A DNA stretch of 64,000 bases. Origin: Rossellomorea marisflavi. GTDB taxonomy: Bacteria > Bacillota > Bacilli > Bacillales > Bacillaceae_B. The notes beneath the pieces were generated by a model that was not told the DNA's origin, searched no databases, and saw only the letters and a program-made list of their open reading frames with translations. Positions 1 to 8,459 of this stretch are shown in pieces. Both the position numbers and the translations under genes were made by a program. The stretch lies in contig CP033051.1 in the NCBI GenBank assembly GCA_003667865.1, forward strand, positions 2,506,501 to 2,570,500, written 5' to 3'. Positions within the stretch are counted from its first letter, which is position 1; each line of letters opens with the position of its first letter.

Positions 1-584
1 ACCATTTAACTCATACATTAAAAAGAGCAATCGAACATTTTGGCAAATCTGAACACGGAAAGCTTCGTTTTGTAACGAAATTTCATCATGTTGATCATTT
101 GTTAGATGCGGAGCATAATGGAAAAACACGTTTCCGTTTTAGTATCAATGCAGATTATGTAATTAAAAACTTTGAACCAGGAACTTCTCCCCTTGCAAAA
201 CGTTTAGAAGCTGCTGGAAAAGTTGCCAGAGCAGGTTATCCACTAGGGTTCATTGTGGCTCCAATCTATATTCATGAAGGCTGGGAAGAGGGCTATAAAA
301 CGATGTTTGAACGCTTAGAAGCAGAGCTACCAGAAGAAGCAAAAAAGGATCTAACGTTTGAATTTATTCAGCATCGCTTTACGAAACCAGCAAAGAAAGT
401 CATTGAAAAAAATTACCCAATGACGAAATTGGAATTAGATGAGGAAAAAAGACGATACAAGTGGGGTAGGTATGGTATTGGAAAATACATCTACCAAAAA
501 GACGAAGAAGAGGCATTGAAGGATCACTTATTTGCTTATAAAGACAAATTCTTCCCGAATGCAAAATTGGAGTACTTTACTTAA
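1..584 (+). CDS. splB: spore photoproduct lyase SplB, C-terminal part
   Basis: This is the 3' end of a gene cut by the left edge of the window. The frame is open from base 3, giving 193 residues of a protein that is usually about 340 long. SplB is a radical-SAM enzyme that repairs the spore photoproduct (a thymine dimer formed by UV in dry spores) during germination. The radical-SAM cysteines lie upstream of the window and cannot be seen. The call rests on the distinctive C-terminal half (segments FSINADYVIKNFEPGT, GYPLGFIVAPIYIHEGW, EFIQHRFTKPAKKVIEKNYP). Identification is by recalled family sequence. Confidence 0.85.
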   Translation, partial: HLTHTLKRAIEHFGKSEHGKLRFVTKFHHVDHLLDAEHNGKTRFRFSINADYVIKNFEPGTSPLAKRLEAAGKVARAGYPLGFIVAPIYIHEGWEEGYKTMFERLEAELPEEAKKDLTFEFIQHRFTKPAKKVIEKNYPMTKLELDEEKRRYKWGRYGIGKYIYQKDEEEALKDHLFAYKDKFFPNAKLEYFT

Positions 585-794
585 ATAATAAGGTGCTTAT
601 AATGAAAATGATTTCTTTCATTTTAAAAATTTGTTAATCCACAGAGTTGCTTGGAGCTGAAAGCAACGGACTTTTAAATAAGCAAAAGAACCTGGGACAT
701 AATACTAATCCACCCTTAAAGACGAACAATATTTATATTATACTCAACATAGTACCCGTATCTATTAATCAGTATTAACCAATATAAAAGTTCG

Positions 795-1123
795 TTCCAT
801 TGCGCTACAGACACTCGCTTTCCACGGGGAGGAACCTGAGCCTCCTCTCAGAAAGGCGGAGGTGAGCGGTTAGGGACGTATGGATTGGAGCGAACCGCAC
901 GAGATAAAGGAAACACGGCGAACATAGTGAGCCGATGTTGACTTATCTGGGTATCGTACCTACTGGAACGATACCTTCCTCTTTTTTGTGAAATCCACTA
1001 GTCCCTGCGAGCCGGAGCTAGACACCGCTTCGCCTGCGGGGTTCCGTTCCAGTGGGTACGTCACCTTGGTCTCAGCCTTTCCTCTGATCCCGTAGGAGTC
1101 GAGTGTCTTCCGCTACATTCCAC
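795..1123. repeat. GC-rich intergenic repeat R1 (composite)
   Basis: This is a GC-rich, imperfectly palindromic stretch in otherwise AT-rich intergenic DNA (585-1274). Its ends carry inverted ACACTCG/CGAGTGT, and it contains a strong hairpin at 950-975 (stem GGTATCGT/ACGATACC). It shares wording with the repeats at 8911-9031, 35401-35510 and 35711-35898 (for example the 'ctttcc-cgggg' and 'cctcctc' pieces, and the loop acctactgg). A short related fragment lies near 641-676. It has no convincing coding content. I see nothing else in the rest of the gap. Confidence 0.7.
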
Positions 1124-1181
1124 TAAGTCTTTAAAAACAGCGAGTGAAATGGTAAAGCATGTTAAAAAACAGTAAATAAAG

Positions 1182-1232
1182 ACCCGAACAATTCAGCAAA
1201 ATATCCGTTAGATATCTCCTGATTGTTCGGGT
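1182..1232 (-). terminator. terminator of the 45-aa gene
   Basis: Inverted arms at 1182-1196 and 1219-1232 (acccgaacaattcag / ctgattgttcgggt) form a hairpin with a T-rich tail on the minus strand, 43 bases after the stop of the small minus-strand gene. Confidence 0.7.
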
Positions 1233-1274
1233 TTATGATTAGCTCAAATACTTATTTCCCAACCTCTTTCACTT

Positions 1275-1412
1275 TTACTCACTTTCAGGTGTTATATTAA
1301 AAAACTCAGCTTCTTTCATACGTTGAATATCATCTTTACTCTTCTTAGCCTTACTCATTTTGCCGTCAGATTCATAACTTTGCTTAAATGTCTCTTCATT
1401 TTTTTTCTTCAT
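1275..1412 (-). CDS. small charged protein, 45 aa, unknown function
   Basis: The reading frame has an excellent ribosome binding site (taaggaggct) placed 6-7 bases before ATG, and a terminator follows it, so it is likely expressed. The product (MKKKNEETFKQ...) is lysine/glutamate rich, with no signal peptide, membrane segment or cysteine. Its size and composition resemble the many small hydrophilic proteins of Bacillaceae, some of which are spore proteins, but I do not recognise the family. Divergent from the GNAT gene at 1555. Confidence 0.6.
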   Translation of the reverse strand: MKKKNEETFKQSYESDGKMSKAKKSKDDIQRMKEAEFFNITPESE

Positions 1413-1554
1413 ACTATCAAGCCTCCTTATGATTATCGTGTGTTACTAAAACGAAATTGATTCATCTTCATTTTTAGAAAAAATTATATTATAAAAGGAT
1501 ATTACCTATTTGTGTCGAACCTATAGAAAATCAAATTTTTAAGGGAGTCGACTA

Positions 1555-2112
1555 ATGTTTACTTACACAATTAATGAATCACTTTCACTAAAATTAGTTG
1601 AAATGAAGGATGCAGAAAGAATATTTGAACTTACTAACTCTAATCGCTCTCATTTACGCCAGTGGCTTCCGTGGTTAGATTGGACTCAAAACCAACAGGA
1701 TACAGAAGCTTGGATAAAGGGTGCAATGGAAGGGTATGCTTCTCAAAGAAGTATTACAACAGCAATAATATATAAAGAAAGCATCGTAGGGGTAGCTAGT
1801 TTCAATTCACTAGATTGGTCAAATAAAATAGCTTATATTGGATATTGGCTTGGCCAGGAGTTTCAAGGAAATGGTATTGTAACAAGTGTTGCAGAGGCAC
1901 TCACTCAATATGCATTTGAAACATTAGAATTTAATCGGGTTGATATCCGAGCAGCTGAATTCAATAAAAAAAGTAGAGCAATTCCTGAACGATTAGGCTT
2001 TCAATATGAAGGAAAGATCAGGCAGGCGGAATGGTTGTATGACCATTATGTTGATCATGCTGTTTATGGAATGCTTGTAGAAGAATGGAAGGCTATAAAA
2101 GAAAGTAAATAA
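1555..2112 (+). CDS. GNAT acetyltransferase, RimL/YdaF-type
   Basis: This 185-residue protein of the RimL-type GNAT fold transfers acetyl from acetyl-CoA to an amine, in related proteins usually the N-terminus of a ribosomal protein. It shows the RimL-type opening (LKLVEMKDAERIFELTNSNR, then LRQWLPWLD near residue 40), the acetyl-CoA loop region (YWLGQEFQGNGIVTSV near 98-113; Q/G-x-x-G/N-x-G/A pattern) and the late NxKSRAIPERLGFQYEGKIRQAE block. It closely resembles B. subtilis YdaF from memory. The ATG start follows 'aagggagtcgacta'. The gene is monocistronic, convergent with the photolyase gene. Substrate unknown. Confidence 0.8.
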   Translation: MFTYTINESLSLKLVEMKDAERIFELTNSNRSHLRQWLPWLDWTQNQQDTEAWIKGAMEGYASQRSITTAIIYKESIVGVASFNSLDWSNKIAYIGYWLGQEFQGNGIVTSVAEALTQYAFETLEFNRVDIRAAEFNKKSRAIPERLGFQYEGKIRQAEWLYDHYVDHAVYGMLVEEWKAIKESK

Positions 2113-2188
2113 TAGTAGAGAGTCTATAGTGATAGTTGAGCCCTCCTTTTATTAATAATAGGTGGGCCCAAAGTATTGAGCGCAATGT

Positions 2189-3602
2189 TTATTTTATCTG
2201 TTGGTATCTCTCAAGTGCTCTAATTCTAGAAGCTTTATGATCAACAATTGGATAGGGATAGTTTTCTCCTAATATGATTCCTGCTTGAAGAAGCACTTCT
2301 TTCGGGGCTTTATCAGGCTCATGAATATATTGATTTGGCAGCATCTGAAGTTCAGGTACCCACTTTTTAATATATTCCCCATTTGAATCAAATTTTTCAC
2401 CTTGAAGAGTAGGGTTGAAAATTCTAAAGTAAGGAGCAGAGTCTAAACCTGTTCCAGCTACCCACTGCCACCCCATTGTATTGTTTGCGATATCAGCATC
2501 AATTAATGTGTCCCAAAACCAGTAGGCACCTTTTTGCCACGATAGTAATAAATGTTTTGTTAAAAAAGATGCAACAATCATTCGTACCCGATTGTGCATG
2601 AAACCAGTTTCCCATAGCTCTCTCATACCTGCATCTACAATTGGATATCCTGTAAGACCTTTTGTCCATGCTGAAAAGGTATCTTGATTTTCAAGCCACT
2701 GAAATTTCGTAAACTTCGCTTGGAGAGGGTTTTGAATGCTTTCAGGAAAATGTAATAACACAGAGTAAGAAAAGTCTCGCCAAATTAATTGCCTGATAAA
2801 AGGCTCTGCTACTGATTCAGCTTGTTGTATAACAAAATGATAGACGCTTCTAATAGATAATGAACCAACTGCTAAATAGGGAGATAGTGAAGAATGTGCA
2901 TCTATGCTTGGATAATCTCGATTGTGTGTATAACTCTTCAGATGGTTTTTAACAAAGGCTTGAAGTTTTCGGAATCCTTCATATTCTCCAGCTAGCCACT
3001 TTTCTTCCAAACGACTTGTCCATTGGATTTTCGGAAGAAGCCCCAATTCATCTAGGTATAACCCTAATATTTCACTACTACGGAAAACAGAGATCTCTTT
3101 AATTCTAGGGATCGGAGGAGGGACTGATTCCTTACGATGAGCTTTATAATAAGGCGTAAATACTTTATATGGGCTACCATCTTCTTTTTTGATACGCCAA
3201 GGTTCTAGTAGTAATGTACCTTCAAATGTTTTAACTATAATTCCTTGCTCGTGTAAGAGTTCAGCTAATCGTCTATCCTTATGATATTTTATAGGGTCAT
3301 AGTTGCGATTCCAATAAACAGCTGTGGCATCATACTTATTAATCCAATTCATAAGGACTTCTTCATAAGTCCCTCTATCAAAAAACAACGTACCACCCAT
3401 ATTGATTAGGTCTTTTTTTAGTGTAAGAAGGGATTGATGGATCCACCATTTTTTTTGCTTCACCAACTCCTCCTAATGCATTGTGATCATCAAATATATA
3501 TAAAGGAATGACCTCTCCAGTTTTTGTGGCCTCGTATAATGCAGGATGGTCATGAAGGCGTAAATCCTCTCGAAAAAGAACAATAATGCGATCCTTGCTC
3601 AT
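2189..3602 (-). pseudogene. deoxyribodipyrimidine photolyase, frameshifted in an A8 run
   Basis: Cryptochrome/photolyase family protein that repairs cyclobutane pyrimidine dimers with light. Two frames together make one protein. The N-terminal 60 residues (MSKDRIIVLFREDLRLHDHPAL, the typical photolyase opening) begin at 3602 in one frame. The remainder, with the FAD-binding core (FIRQLIWRDFSY, GYPIVDAGMRELWETGFMHNRVRM, WFWDTLIDADIANNTMGWQWVAGTG), runs in another frame to 2189. The switch falls in an 8-base T run (A run in the mRNA) at 3449-3456. Removing one A restores GEAKKWWIHQSLLTL and a 470-residue protein, which is family size. It may be a true mutation, transcriptional slippage or a sequencing error; the body shows no other damage. 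Confidence 0.85.
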
Positions 3603-3760
3603 TTCTTCTTATCCTTTCCTCTTTTAATTTCCCTTTAATCGTATCGGTACTTTACTGTATAAACAAATGATAATGTGTTACAGCTTGTAAAAGGATATTA
3701 TGGAATCATAGAGTTGAATTTTTTTGGATTGCAATTTTAGTGAAGAAAGGATATGAGTAG

Positions 3761-4120
3761 ATGGATAAAGTAAATATTAAAGAGAAATTTGATTTATTTC
3801 AGGAGTATTGGAGTCCAAAAGTGGCAGGTGAAATTAATGATATGCAAGTGAAGTTTGCTAAGTTAAAAGGTGAATTTCTTTGGCATACTCATGAGAATGA
3901 AGATGAAATGTTTCTAGTGATTAAAGGGGAATTAATCATACGATTTAGAGATCGCGATGTACTGGTCAATGAGGGAGAGTTTCTGATTGTTCCAAAAGGA
4001 GTAGAGCATTTACCGATTGCGGAGGAAGAAGTGCATGTACTATTGTTAGAACCAAAGTCTACTCTGAATACTGGGGAAGAAGTAAATGAAAGAACAGTAT
4101 CACATTTAGACTATATTTAA
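3761..4120 (+). CDS. cupin-domain protein
   Basis: A 119-residue single-cupin protein. The two cupin motifs are visible: G-x5-H-x-H-x-N-E-D-E in GEFLWHTHENEDEMFLVIKGE (residues about 36-56), and the second G-x5-P-x-G-x2-H in GEFLIVPKGVEHLP (about 75-88). The His/Glu set would bind one metal ion. The product may be an isomerase, dioxygenase or sensor; nothing nearby decides this. ATG is preceded by 'aagaaaggatatgagtag'. Single gene. Confidence 0.8.
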   Translation: MDKVNIKEKFDLFQEYWSPKVAGEINDMQVKFAKLKGEFLWHTHENEDEMFLVIKGELIIRFRDRDVLVNEGEFLIVPKGVEHLPIAEEEVHVLLLEPKSTLNTGEEVNERTVSHLDYI

Positions 4121-4134
4121 CTATAAAACGAAAA

Positions 4135-4164
4135 ACAGGCTTGGGATAAGAAATCCAAGCCTGT
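4135..4164 (-). terminator. terminator of the usp gene
   Basis: A 10-bp stem, ACAGGCTTGG/CCAAGCCTGT, is followed on the minus strand by TTTTTCGTTTT. It lies between the convergent cupin and stress-protein genes and can serve both. Confidence 0.8.
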
Positions 4165-4183
4165 CCTCTATATTGATAAGCTA

Positions 4184-4687
4184 TTATTCTTTTACAACGA
4201 GTACATTTTTGGAGCTTTCTTTCGTAACTTTTTCGCTTGTACTACCCAACACCCATTTTTCTAATTTACTTTTATTATTTGTACCTACTACAATGAGGTC
4301 TGCCTCATGTTCTTCAGCATACATATGGATTTTCTCCGCTTCATTTCTTCCATGTAATTCAACATAATTGGCTTGTATTTGGTAGGAATGCAAAGTTTGT
4401 TTTACCTCTGAAAGAGTGATGGAATCGTTGTCTCTTTCAGGTACAATGTTTGATTGATCATCCGATTGATTTTTCGTTATAGACGGACCATAACCAACAA
4501 ACATATTATCAGGTGTAGGGGTTGTTGGAGCGACATTCAGAGATGTTCTGTCTAAATCTTCTTGAGCACCAACATGAATGATCGTCAGTTTACTTTCTGG
4601 TGAAACATTCTTTAGTTTGATCACTTTATTCAAAGCTCTTTTACTTCCGTCTGTATGATCGTAAGCTAACACAATATGATTAAACAT
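4184..4687 (-). CDS. universal stress protein (UspA family)
   Basis: A nucleotide-binding-fold stress protein. It begins with the beta-strand FNHIVLAYDHTDGSKRAL and ends with the typical ATP-binding loop: DLIVVGTNNKSKLEKWVLGSTSEKVTKESSKNVLVV, matching G-x2-G-x9-G-S/T with asparagine variants. A hydrophilic insert (about residues 55-90) makes it longer than the usual 140-150 residues. I prefer the ATG at 4687 over the GTG at 4699, because AAGGTGATG then sits at normal distance. Its role is inferred from family only: stress adaptation, cytosolic. Confidence 0.85.
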   Translation of the reverse strand: MFNHIVLAYDHTDGSKRALNKVIKLKNVSPESKLTIIHVGAQEDLDRTSLNVAPTTPTPDNMFVGYGPSITKNQSDDQSNIVPERDNDSITLSEVKQTLHSYQIQANYVELHGRNEAEKIHMYAEEHEADLIVVGTNNKSKLEKWVLGSTSEKVTKESSKNVLVVKE

Positions 4688-4930
4688 GGATATCATCACC
4701 TTTTCGTCTATTTAATGTTGTATATACCCCCGAATATTGCCTTCTAATCATAGTTTTAAAAAAACAGTCATTGAGACACTGAAGAATTATTATAGTGCAG
4801 TTTTTTTTATAGATTTTTGTATCCAGAATTTATTTAATGCTTACTTTTTTGTTAACAACGAGTGAAGAAAAAAAAAGACTAGACGGATGGAATTTTTTGG
4901 GTAATATATATTAGGAAGGTGATGATAGAA

Positions 4931-5764
4931 ATGAATTCGAGATGTATTTTTATAGAAGGTATTCCGGGTGCTGGAAAAACAACAGCATTAGAAACAGTAT
5001 CAAAAATGATACAAAAGCAACTTTCGAACGTTAAGACTTTTTACGAAGGAGATTTATTTCAACCCGCAGATTATGAAGGAGTAGCATTTTTTTCGCATGA
5101 AGCATTTGAGGTACTTCTTACTAAATTAACGACAACAATTGAAGCTTTATACTTAGAGGAAGTGGAAGATGGTATCCTGATTCACTATAAAGCTCTGCTA
5201 AATAATGAAACAATCGATGAGAGACAGTTTGAGTATATATCCAAACATGATGTCTATGAACAAGACGTTACGGTTTATCAGAAGCTTATTTTATATAAAT
5301 GGGCACAGTTTTCAAAAACACTGGAGTCTACAGAAGACGTATTTATAATGGATTGCTGTCTGCTACAAAATCCTCTGACGATGCTACAGGCAAAGTTTGA
5401 TGTTTCAGCTTCTGAAATTAAACGGTTTATTATAGAGTTATTTCGCATGATAGAGAAATATAATCCTATTGTTCTATACATATTACCTAGAGATATCCGT
5501 AGTTCTCTCCAGTTTGTAAGAACCCAGAGGTCAAATGAGTGGTTCACCTTTGTAGCACATTATTATACACAGCAGAATTTTGGTAAGAACCATGATTTAA
5601 CGAACGATGTAGATGGGGTCGTTTATTTGCTTAAATCCAGAGTTGCCCTTGAGAAGTCTATTTGTCAATCATTTGGAGAGAAAGCCTATATTATTGAACG
5701 AACTCAGGACTCATGGAATGAAATGGAGAATACGATTACTTCTATTATTTCCTCACATCTGTAA
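4931..5764 (+). CDS. P-loop NTPase, nucleoside/thymidylate kinase-like
   Basis: About 277 residues with a clear Walker A near the N-terminus (FIEGIPGAGKTTALE, residues about 7-21), the form typical of thymidylate/deoxynucleoside kinases and related P-loop proteins. A candidate Walker B/DRx region is VFIMDCCLLQNPLTM (about 137-151). The remainder is helical and I do not recognise the exact family. Start at ATG 4931 rather than GTG 4919, because GGAAGGTGATG then serves as the ribosome binding site. Single gene; substrate unknown. Confidence 0.6.
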   Translation: MNSRCIFIEGIPGAGKTTALETVSKMIQKQLSNVKTFYEGDLFQPADYEGVAFFSHEAFEVLLTKLTTTIEALYLEEVEDGILIHYKALLNNETIDERQFEYISKHDVYEQDVTVYQKLILYKWAQFSKTLESTEDVFIMDCCLLQNPLTMLQAKFDVSASEIKRFIIELFRMIEKYNPIVLYILPRDIRSSLQFVRTQRSNEWFTFVAHYYTQQNFGKNHDLTNDVDGVVYLLKSRVALEKSICQSFGEKAYIIERTQDSWNEMENTITSIISSHL

Positions 5765-5897
5765 GGTTCTTTGAATTGCTTAGTCAATATCCGACTTAGG
5801 GCTGAGATGAAAACCATCATTAGACTCTAAAGAAGATAAGAATAATGGCTTAAGATAAAACCATCATCAATAAAATGAATGGATGGGAGAACGTTTT

Positions 5898-7175
5898 ATG
5901 AAGAAATTCAAAGAAATCTTTCAAAAACCTGTATTTGTAAAATTGTTTTTTGCAAATGTTACATCGCAAATGGGAAGTATTATCGGTTTAACGGCATTTA
6001 TGTTTTATTTATTAGATCGGTTTTCAGAGCAGCCTGCATATGCAACTCTGACGGAAATGATGTATTCATTGCCTACACTTGCCGTGTTCTTTATCGTAGG
6101 AGTGATCGCTGATCGTATGGATCGTCAAAAGGTTGCCTATCATTGTGACACGATTAGTGCCGTACTAACAGTTTGTTTGCTAGGTGCAATCTATTTAGGG
6201 TGGATGCCACTTATATTTGCAGTACTTTTTCTCCGAAGTGGTGTTCAAAAATTCTTCTTTCCGGCTGAATCTGCTATCTTACAAGGAGTCCTTTCAAAGG
6301 ATGATTATGCAACTTCAGCAGGCTTAAACCAAATGGTAATGAGTCTCTTTATGTTAGTGGGGAATGGGATTGCGATTCTTGTGTATTGGAGTGCAGGAAT
6401 CTACGGTGCCGTTCTAGTTGATCTCGTATCTTTTATTATTAGTGCCATTCTTATTAAGAGATGTGTGATACCAGAAGAGGTTCGTCTTCCAAATGGTCAT
6501 CATACGTTAAAGGATTTAAACTTTAAGTTTGTAATAAAGGATTTTTCCTTAGGAATGAAATATATATTAAGTAGTAAATTATTGTTATCACTTATCGGTG
6601 GGTTCTTTGTTTTTGGGATTGTAAATGGTGGATTTAGTGTTATGCCGATATTTATTTTAAAGTATAAGCTAGCTCCGGAAACATACGAAGAATATTCCAT
6701 ACTATTAGGGATCGTGTTTGGAGCAGGTGTACTTATTGGAAGTGTTATCGCATCTGTTCTTACACAGAAATTTAAATTTCATCAACTGATTGTTGCTGGT
6801 CTTGTATTCACCGGAATCTTTATCATTGCTGCTTCCTTTGCATCTACAACATGGTTATTTCTTTCGGTAATCTTCTTTGCAGCTCTAGGGTTACCCTTCG
6901 TAAACATTGCAATAGGTGGTTGGATGCCAAGTATTATTGATCCTAAGATGATGGGGCGAGTACAAGGATGGATAAGTCCACTTATGATGCTATCTCAAAC
7001 CATAACATTAGGATTGATTGCAGTGAGCTTTCCCTCAATGATTAAGGTTGAAATGCTTTATTGGGTTGTAGGAGGATGCATTTTATTTGTAGGAGTTTTT
7101 TATAGCATCATTCTACCTAGATTTATCAAAAATGAAGAAGTGGAAATCGTTCAAGCTATAGAGAAAACTGTCTAG
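5898..7175 (+). CDS. MFS transporter, macrolide-efflux-like
   Basis: Membrane protein of about 425 residues with some 10-12 hydrophobic segments, including the MFS loop after helix 2 (GVIADRMDRQKVAYHCD, variant of GxxxDRxxRR). The arrangement resembles the MefA/MFS_3 drug exporters: conserved FPAESAILQGVLSKDDYATSAGLNQ between helices 4 and 5, and GRVQGWISPLMMLSQ late in the protein. Likely a proton-driven exporter in the cell membrane; substrate not deducible. The second ATG (5898) fits the ribosome binding site GGATGGGAGA better than ATG 5883. A terminator follows. Confidence 0.75.
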   Translation: MKKFKEIFQKPVFVKLFFANVTSQMGSIIGLTAFMFYLLDRFSEQPAYATLTEMMYSLPTLAVFFIVGVIADRMDRQKVAYHCDTISAVLTVCLLGAIYLGWMPLIFAVLFLRSGVQKFFFPAESAILQGVLSKDDYATSAGLNQMVMSLFMLVGNGIAILVYWSAGIYGAVLVDLVSFIISAILIKRCVIPEEVRLPNGHHTLKDLNFKFVIKDFSLGMKYILSSKLLLSLIGGFFVFGIVNGGFSVMPIFILKYKLAPETYEEYSILLGIVFGAGVLIGSVIASVLTQKFKFHQLIVAGLVFTGIFIIAASFASTTWLFLSVIFFAALGLPFVNIAIGGWMPSIIDPKMMGRVQGWISPLMMLSQTITLGLIAVSFPSMIKVEMLYWVVGGCILFVGVFYSIILPRFIKNEEVEIVQAIEKTV

Positions 7176-7239
7176 CTAGTAAGTTGAGACTGTTTCAGAG
7201 GTTAAAAGTGTTTGATTCCTTTAGGATAATGTCCTATGA

Positions 7240-7277
7240 GCTGAGAATGCTAATCTTAGAAGCATTCTCAGCTTTTT
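7240..7277 (+). terminator. terminator after the MFS gene
   Basis: A 12-bp stem GCTGAGAATGCT/AGCATTCTCAGC is followed by TTTTT, about 65 bases after the MFS stop codon. Confidence 0.9.
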
Positions 7278-7308
7278 CCTATGTCATCATATTTTTTATA
7301 AAAATTTT

Positions 7309-7333
7309 TGAACGAAATTAAATGATGTTCGTC
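7309..7333 (+). promoter_or_regulatory. ECF-type autoregulatory promoter of the sigY-like operon
   Basis: TGAAC at 7309-7313 and CGTC at 7330-7333, separated by exactly 16 bases, match the canonical ECF sigma -35/-10 pair. It lies 67 bases before the sigma gene start, as expected for an ECF sigma factor that drives its own operon. Confidence 0.75.
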
Positions 7334-7399
7334 ATATCAATAGAAGGCTAATAAGAAAATCTCAACAGAAGCTTATTAGACTTGGGAGAGAGGATTGTC

Positions 7400-7939
7400 A
7401 TGACTGAAAAGGATTGGATAAAAAAAGCAAAAAAAGGTGATCATGAAGCTTTTGCTTTTTTGTTTAAAGAACATTACCCTTTTCTTATAAAATATTTAAT
7501 TAAAGTCACGATGAATCGTGATATTGCAGAAGAATTAGCACAGGATACAATGGCAAAATGTGTAGAAAAAATCCACCAATATAACGGCAAAGCAAAATTC
7601 TCCTCCTGGCTTATTACCATTGCAACAAACCGATACATTGATCAACAACGAAAGAAGAAAAACGAAATAAAATTTCAAGCTGAAGAAATGAGCCGTAAAT
7701 TAAAATGGCAGGTAGAGAGTCGCAATGAGGAATGGAATGATGTCCTTGATGCATTATCAAAGCTTGATGATGAGATTCGACTGCCTATCGTCTTAAAGCA
7801 TTATTATGGCTATTCTTATGAGGAAATTGGAGTCCTGGTTCGCTTACCAGAAGGAACAGTGAAGTCCAGAGTGTTTTACGGCATTCAGGAGCTGAGAAAG
7901 GAGTTGAAAGTCGATGCCAAAAGAACCAAAGTCAAATGA
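7400..7939 (+). CDS. sigY: ECF RNA polymerase sigma factor, SigY-like
   Basis: A 179-residue two-domain sigma factor. Region 2 spans about residues 10-85 (FAFLFKEHYPFLIKYLIKVTMNRDIAEELAQDTMAKC, KFSSWLITIATNRYIDQQRKKK). Region 4 has the helix-turn-helix LPIVLKHYYGYSYEEIGVLVRLPEGTVKSRVFYGIQELRKEL (about 130-168). ATG 7400 follows GGGAGAGAGG; an upstream ATG at 7382 is less well placed. It overlaps the next gene by 26 bases. The following small membrane proteins look like the YxlC/YxlE class that restrains SigY in B. subtilis, so the SigY assignment is context plus similarity. An ECF promoter lies just upstream. Confidence 0.7.
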   Translation: MTEKDWIKKAKKGDHEAFAFLFKEHYPFLIKYLIKVTMNRDIAEELAQDTMAKCVEKIHQYNGKAKFSSWLITIATNRYIDQQRKKKNEIKFQAEEMSRKLKWQVESRNEEWNDVLDALSKLDDEIRLPIVLKHYYGYSYEEIGVLVRLPEGTVKSRVFYGIQELRKELKVDAKRTKVK

Positions 7940-8258
7940 TTCCTTGGAATTAATGGATGATGATCAGCTTAACGAGCTTCTAGGTAAAGGCTTTGAAGCC
8001 ATTGATCAAAATATAGACGAAGAAGCTCCATCTCAGCAATGGTTTGAGCAGTTTGTACTAGAGAAACAGCAAGAAAACCGAGAACGATTTAAACGAGATT
8101 TATTCATATTTATTGGAGTAGCTTGTATTATCCTGACCCTTCTTGCAATCACAATGATTCAAGTACCTACTATATTTCTAGTTATTCAGGCTGTAGTATT
8201 TATTGTTGCGATCCTTTTAGGAGGCGTAAAGTATTTGAAGCAGGTGAATAATGTATGA
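7914..8258 (+). CDS. yxlC: YxlC-like putative anti-sigma membrane protein
   Basis: A 114-residue protein with an acidic cytoplasmic N-terminal half (residues 1-60, rich in D/E/Q) and two hydrophobic segments (about 64-82 and 85-105). In B. subtilis, YxlC and YxlD restrain SigY. The size, topology and position directly after the sigma gene suggest the same role here: holding the sigma factor at the membrane until a signal arrives. It overlaps the sigma gene by 26 bases and the next gene by 4, implying coupled translation. Function inferred from context. Confidence 0.6.
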   Translation: MPKEPKSNDSLELMDDDQLNELLGKGFEAIDQNIDEEAPSQQWFEQFVLEKQQENRERFKRDLFIFIGVACIILTLLAITMIQVPTIFLVIQAVVFIVAILLGGVKYLKQVNNV

Positions 8259-8443
8259 CGAAAGAAGAACTTATTATATTACCACTCGTCATCGTGTTGT
8301 TATTAGTACAGAGTATTTTTCTGTTCACGGATGCAAGAAAAAGAGGTCATAATTATTGGTTTTGGGGAATTTGGGGCTTAATTCAATGTCCAATGCCAAT
8401 CTTATTTTATTTATTATTCGCACGGAAAATTTTAAAAAAATAA
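8255..8443 (+). CDS. small PLDc_N/YxlE-type membrane protein
   Basis: A 62-residue protein with two membrane helices (about residues 5-23 and 35-58). The connecting loop TDARKRGHNYWFWGIWGLIQCPMP is typical of the YxlD/YxlE and phospholipase D N-terminal-like mini-proteins encoded next to sigY in B. subtilis. The ATGA overlap with the previous gene indicates one operon. Likely part of the sigma-restraining membrane complex. Confidence 0.65.
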   Translation: MTKEELIILPLVIVLLLVQSIFLFTDARKRGHNYWFWGIWGLIQCPMPILFYLLFARKILKK

Positions 8444-8459
8444 TAAGGGAGGATTCACA

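Noticed and set aside
795-1123. Small RNA gene or rRNA fragment
   Set aside because: GC content suggested it, but the segment matches a dispersed intergenic repeat and no rRNA landmark is visible.
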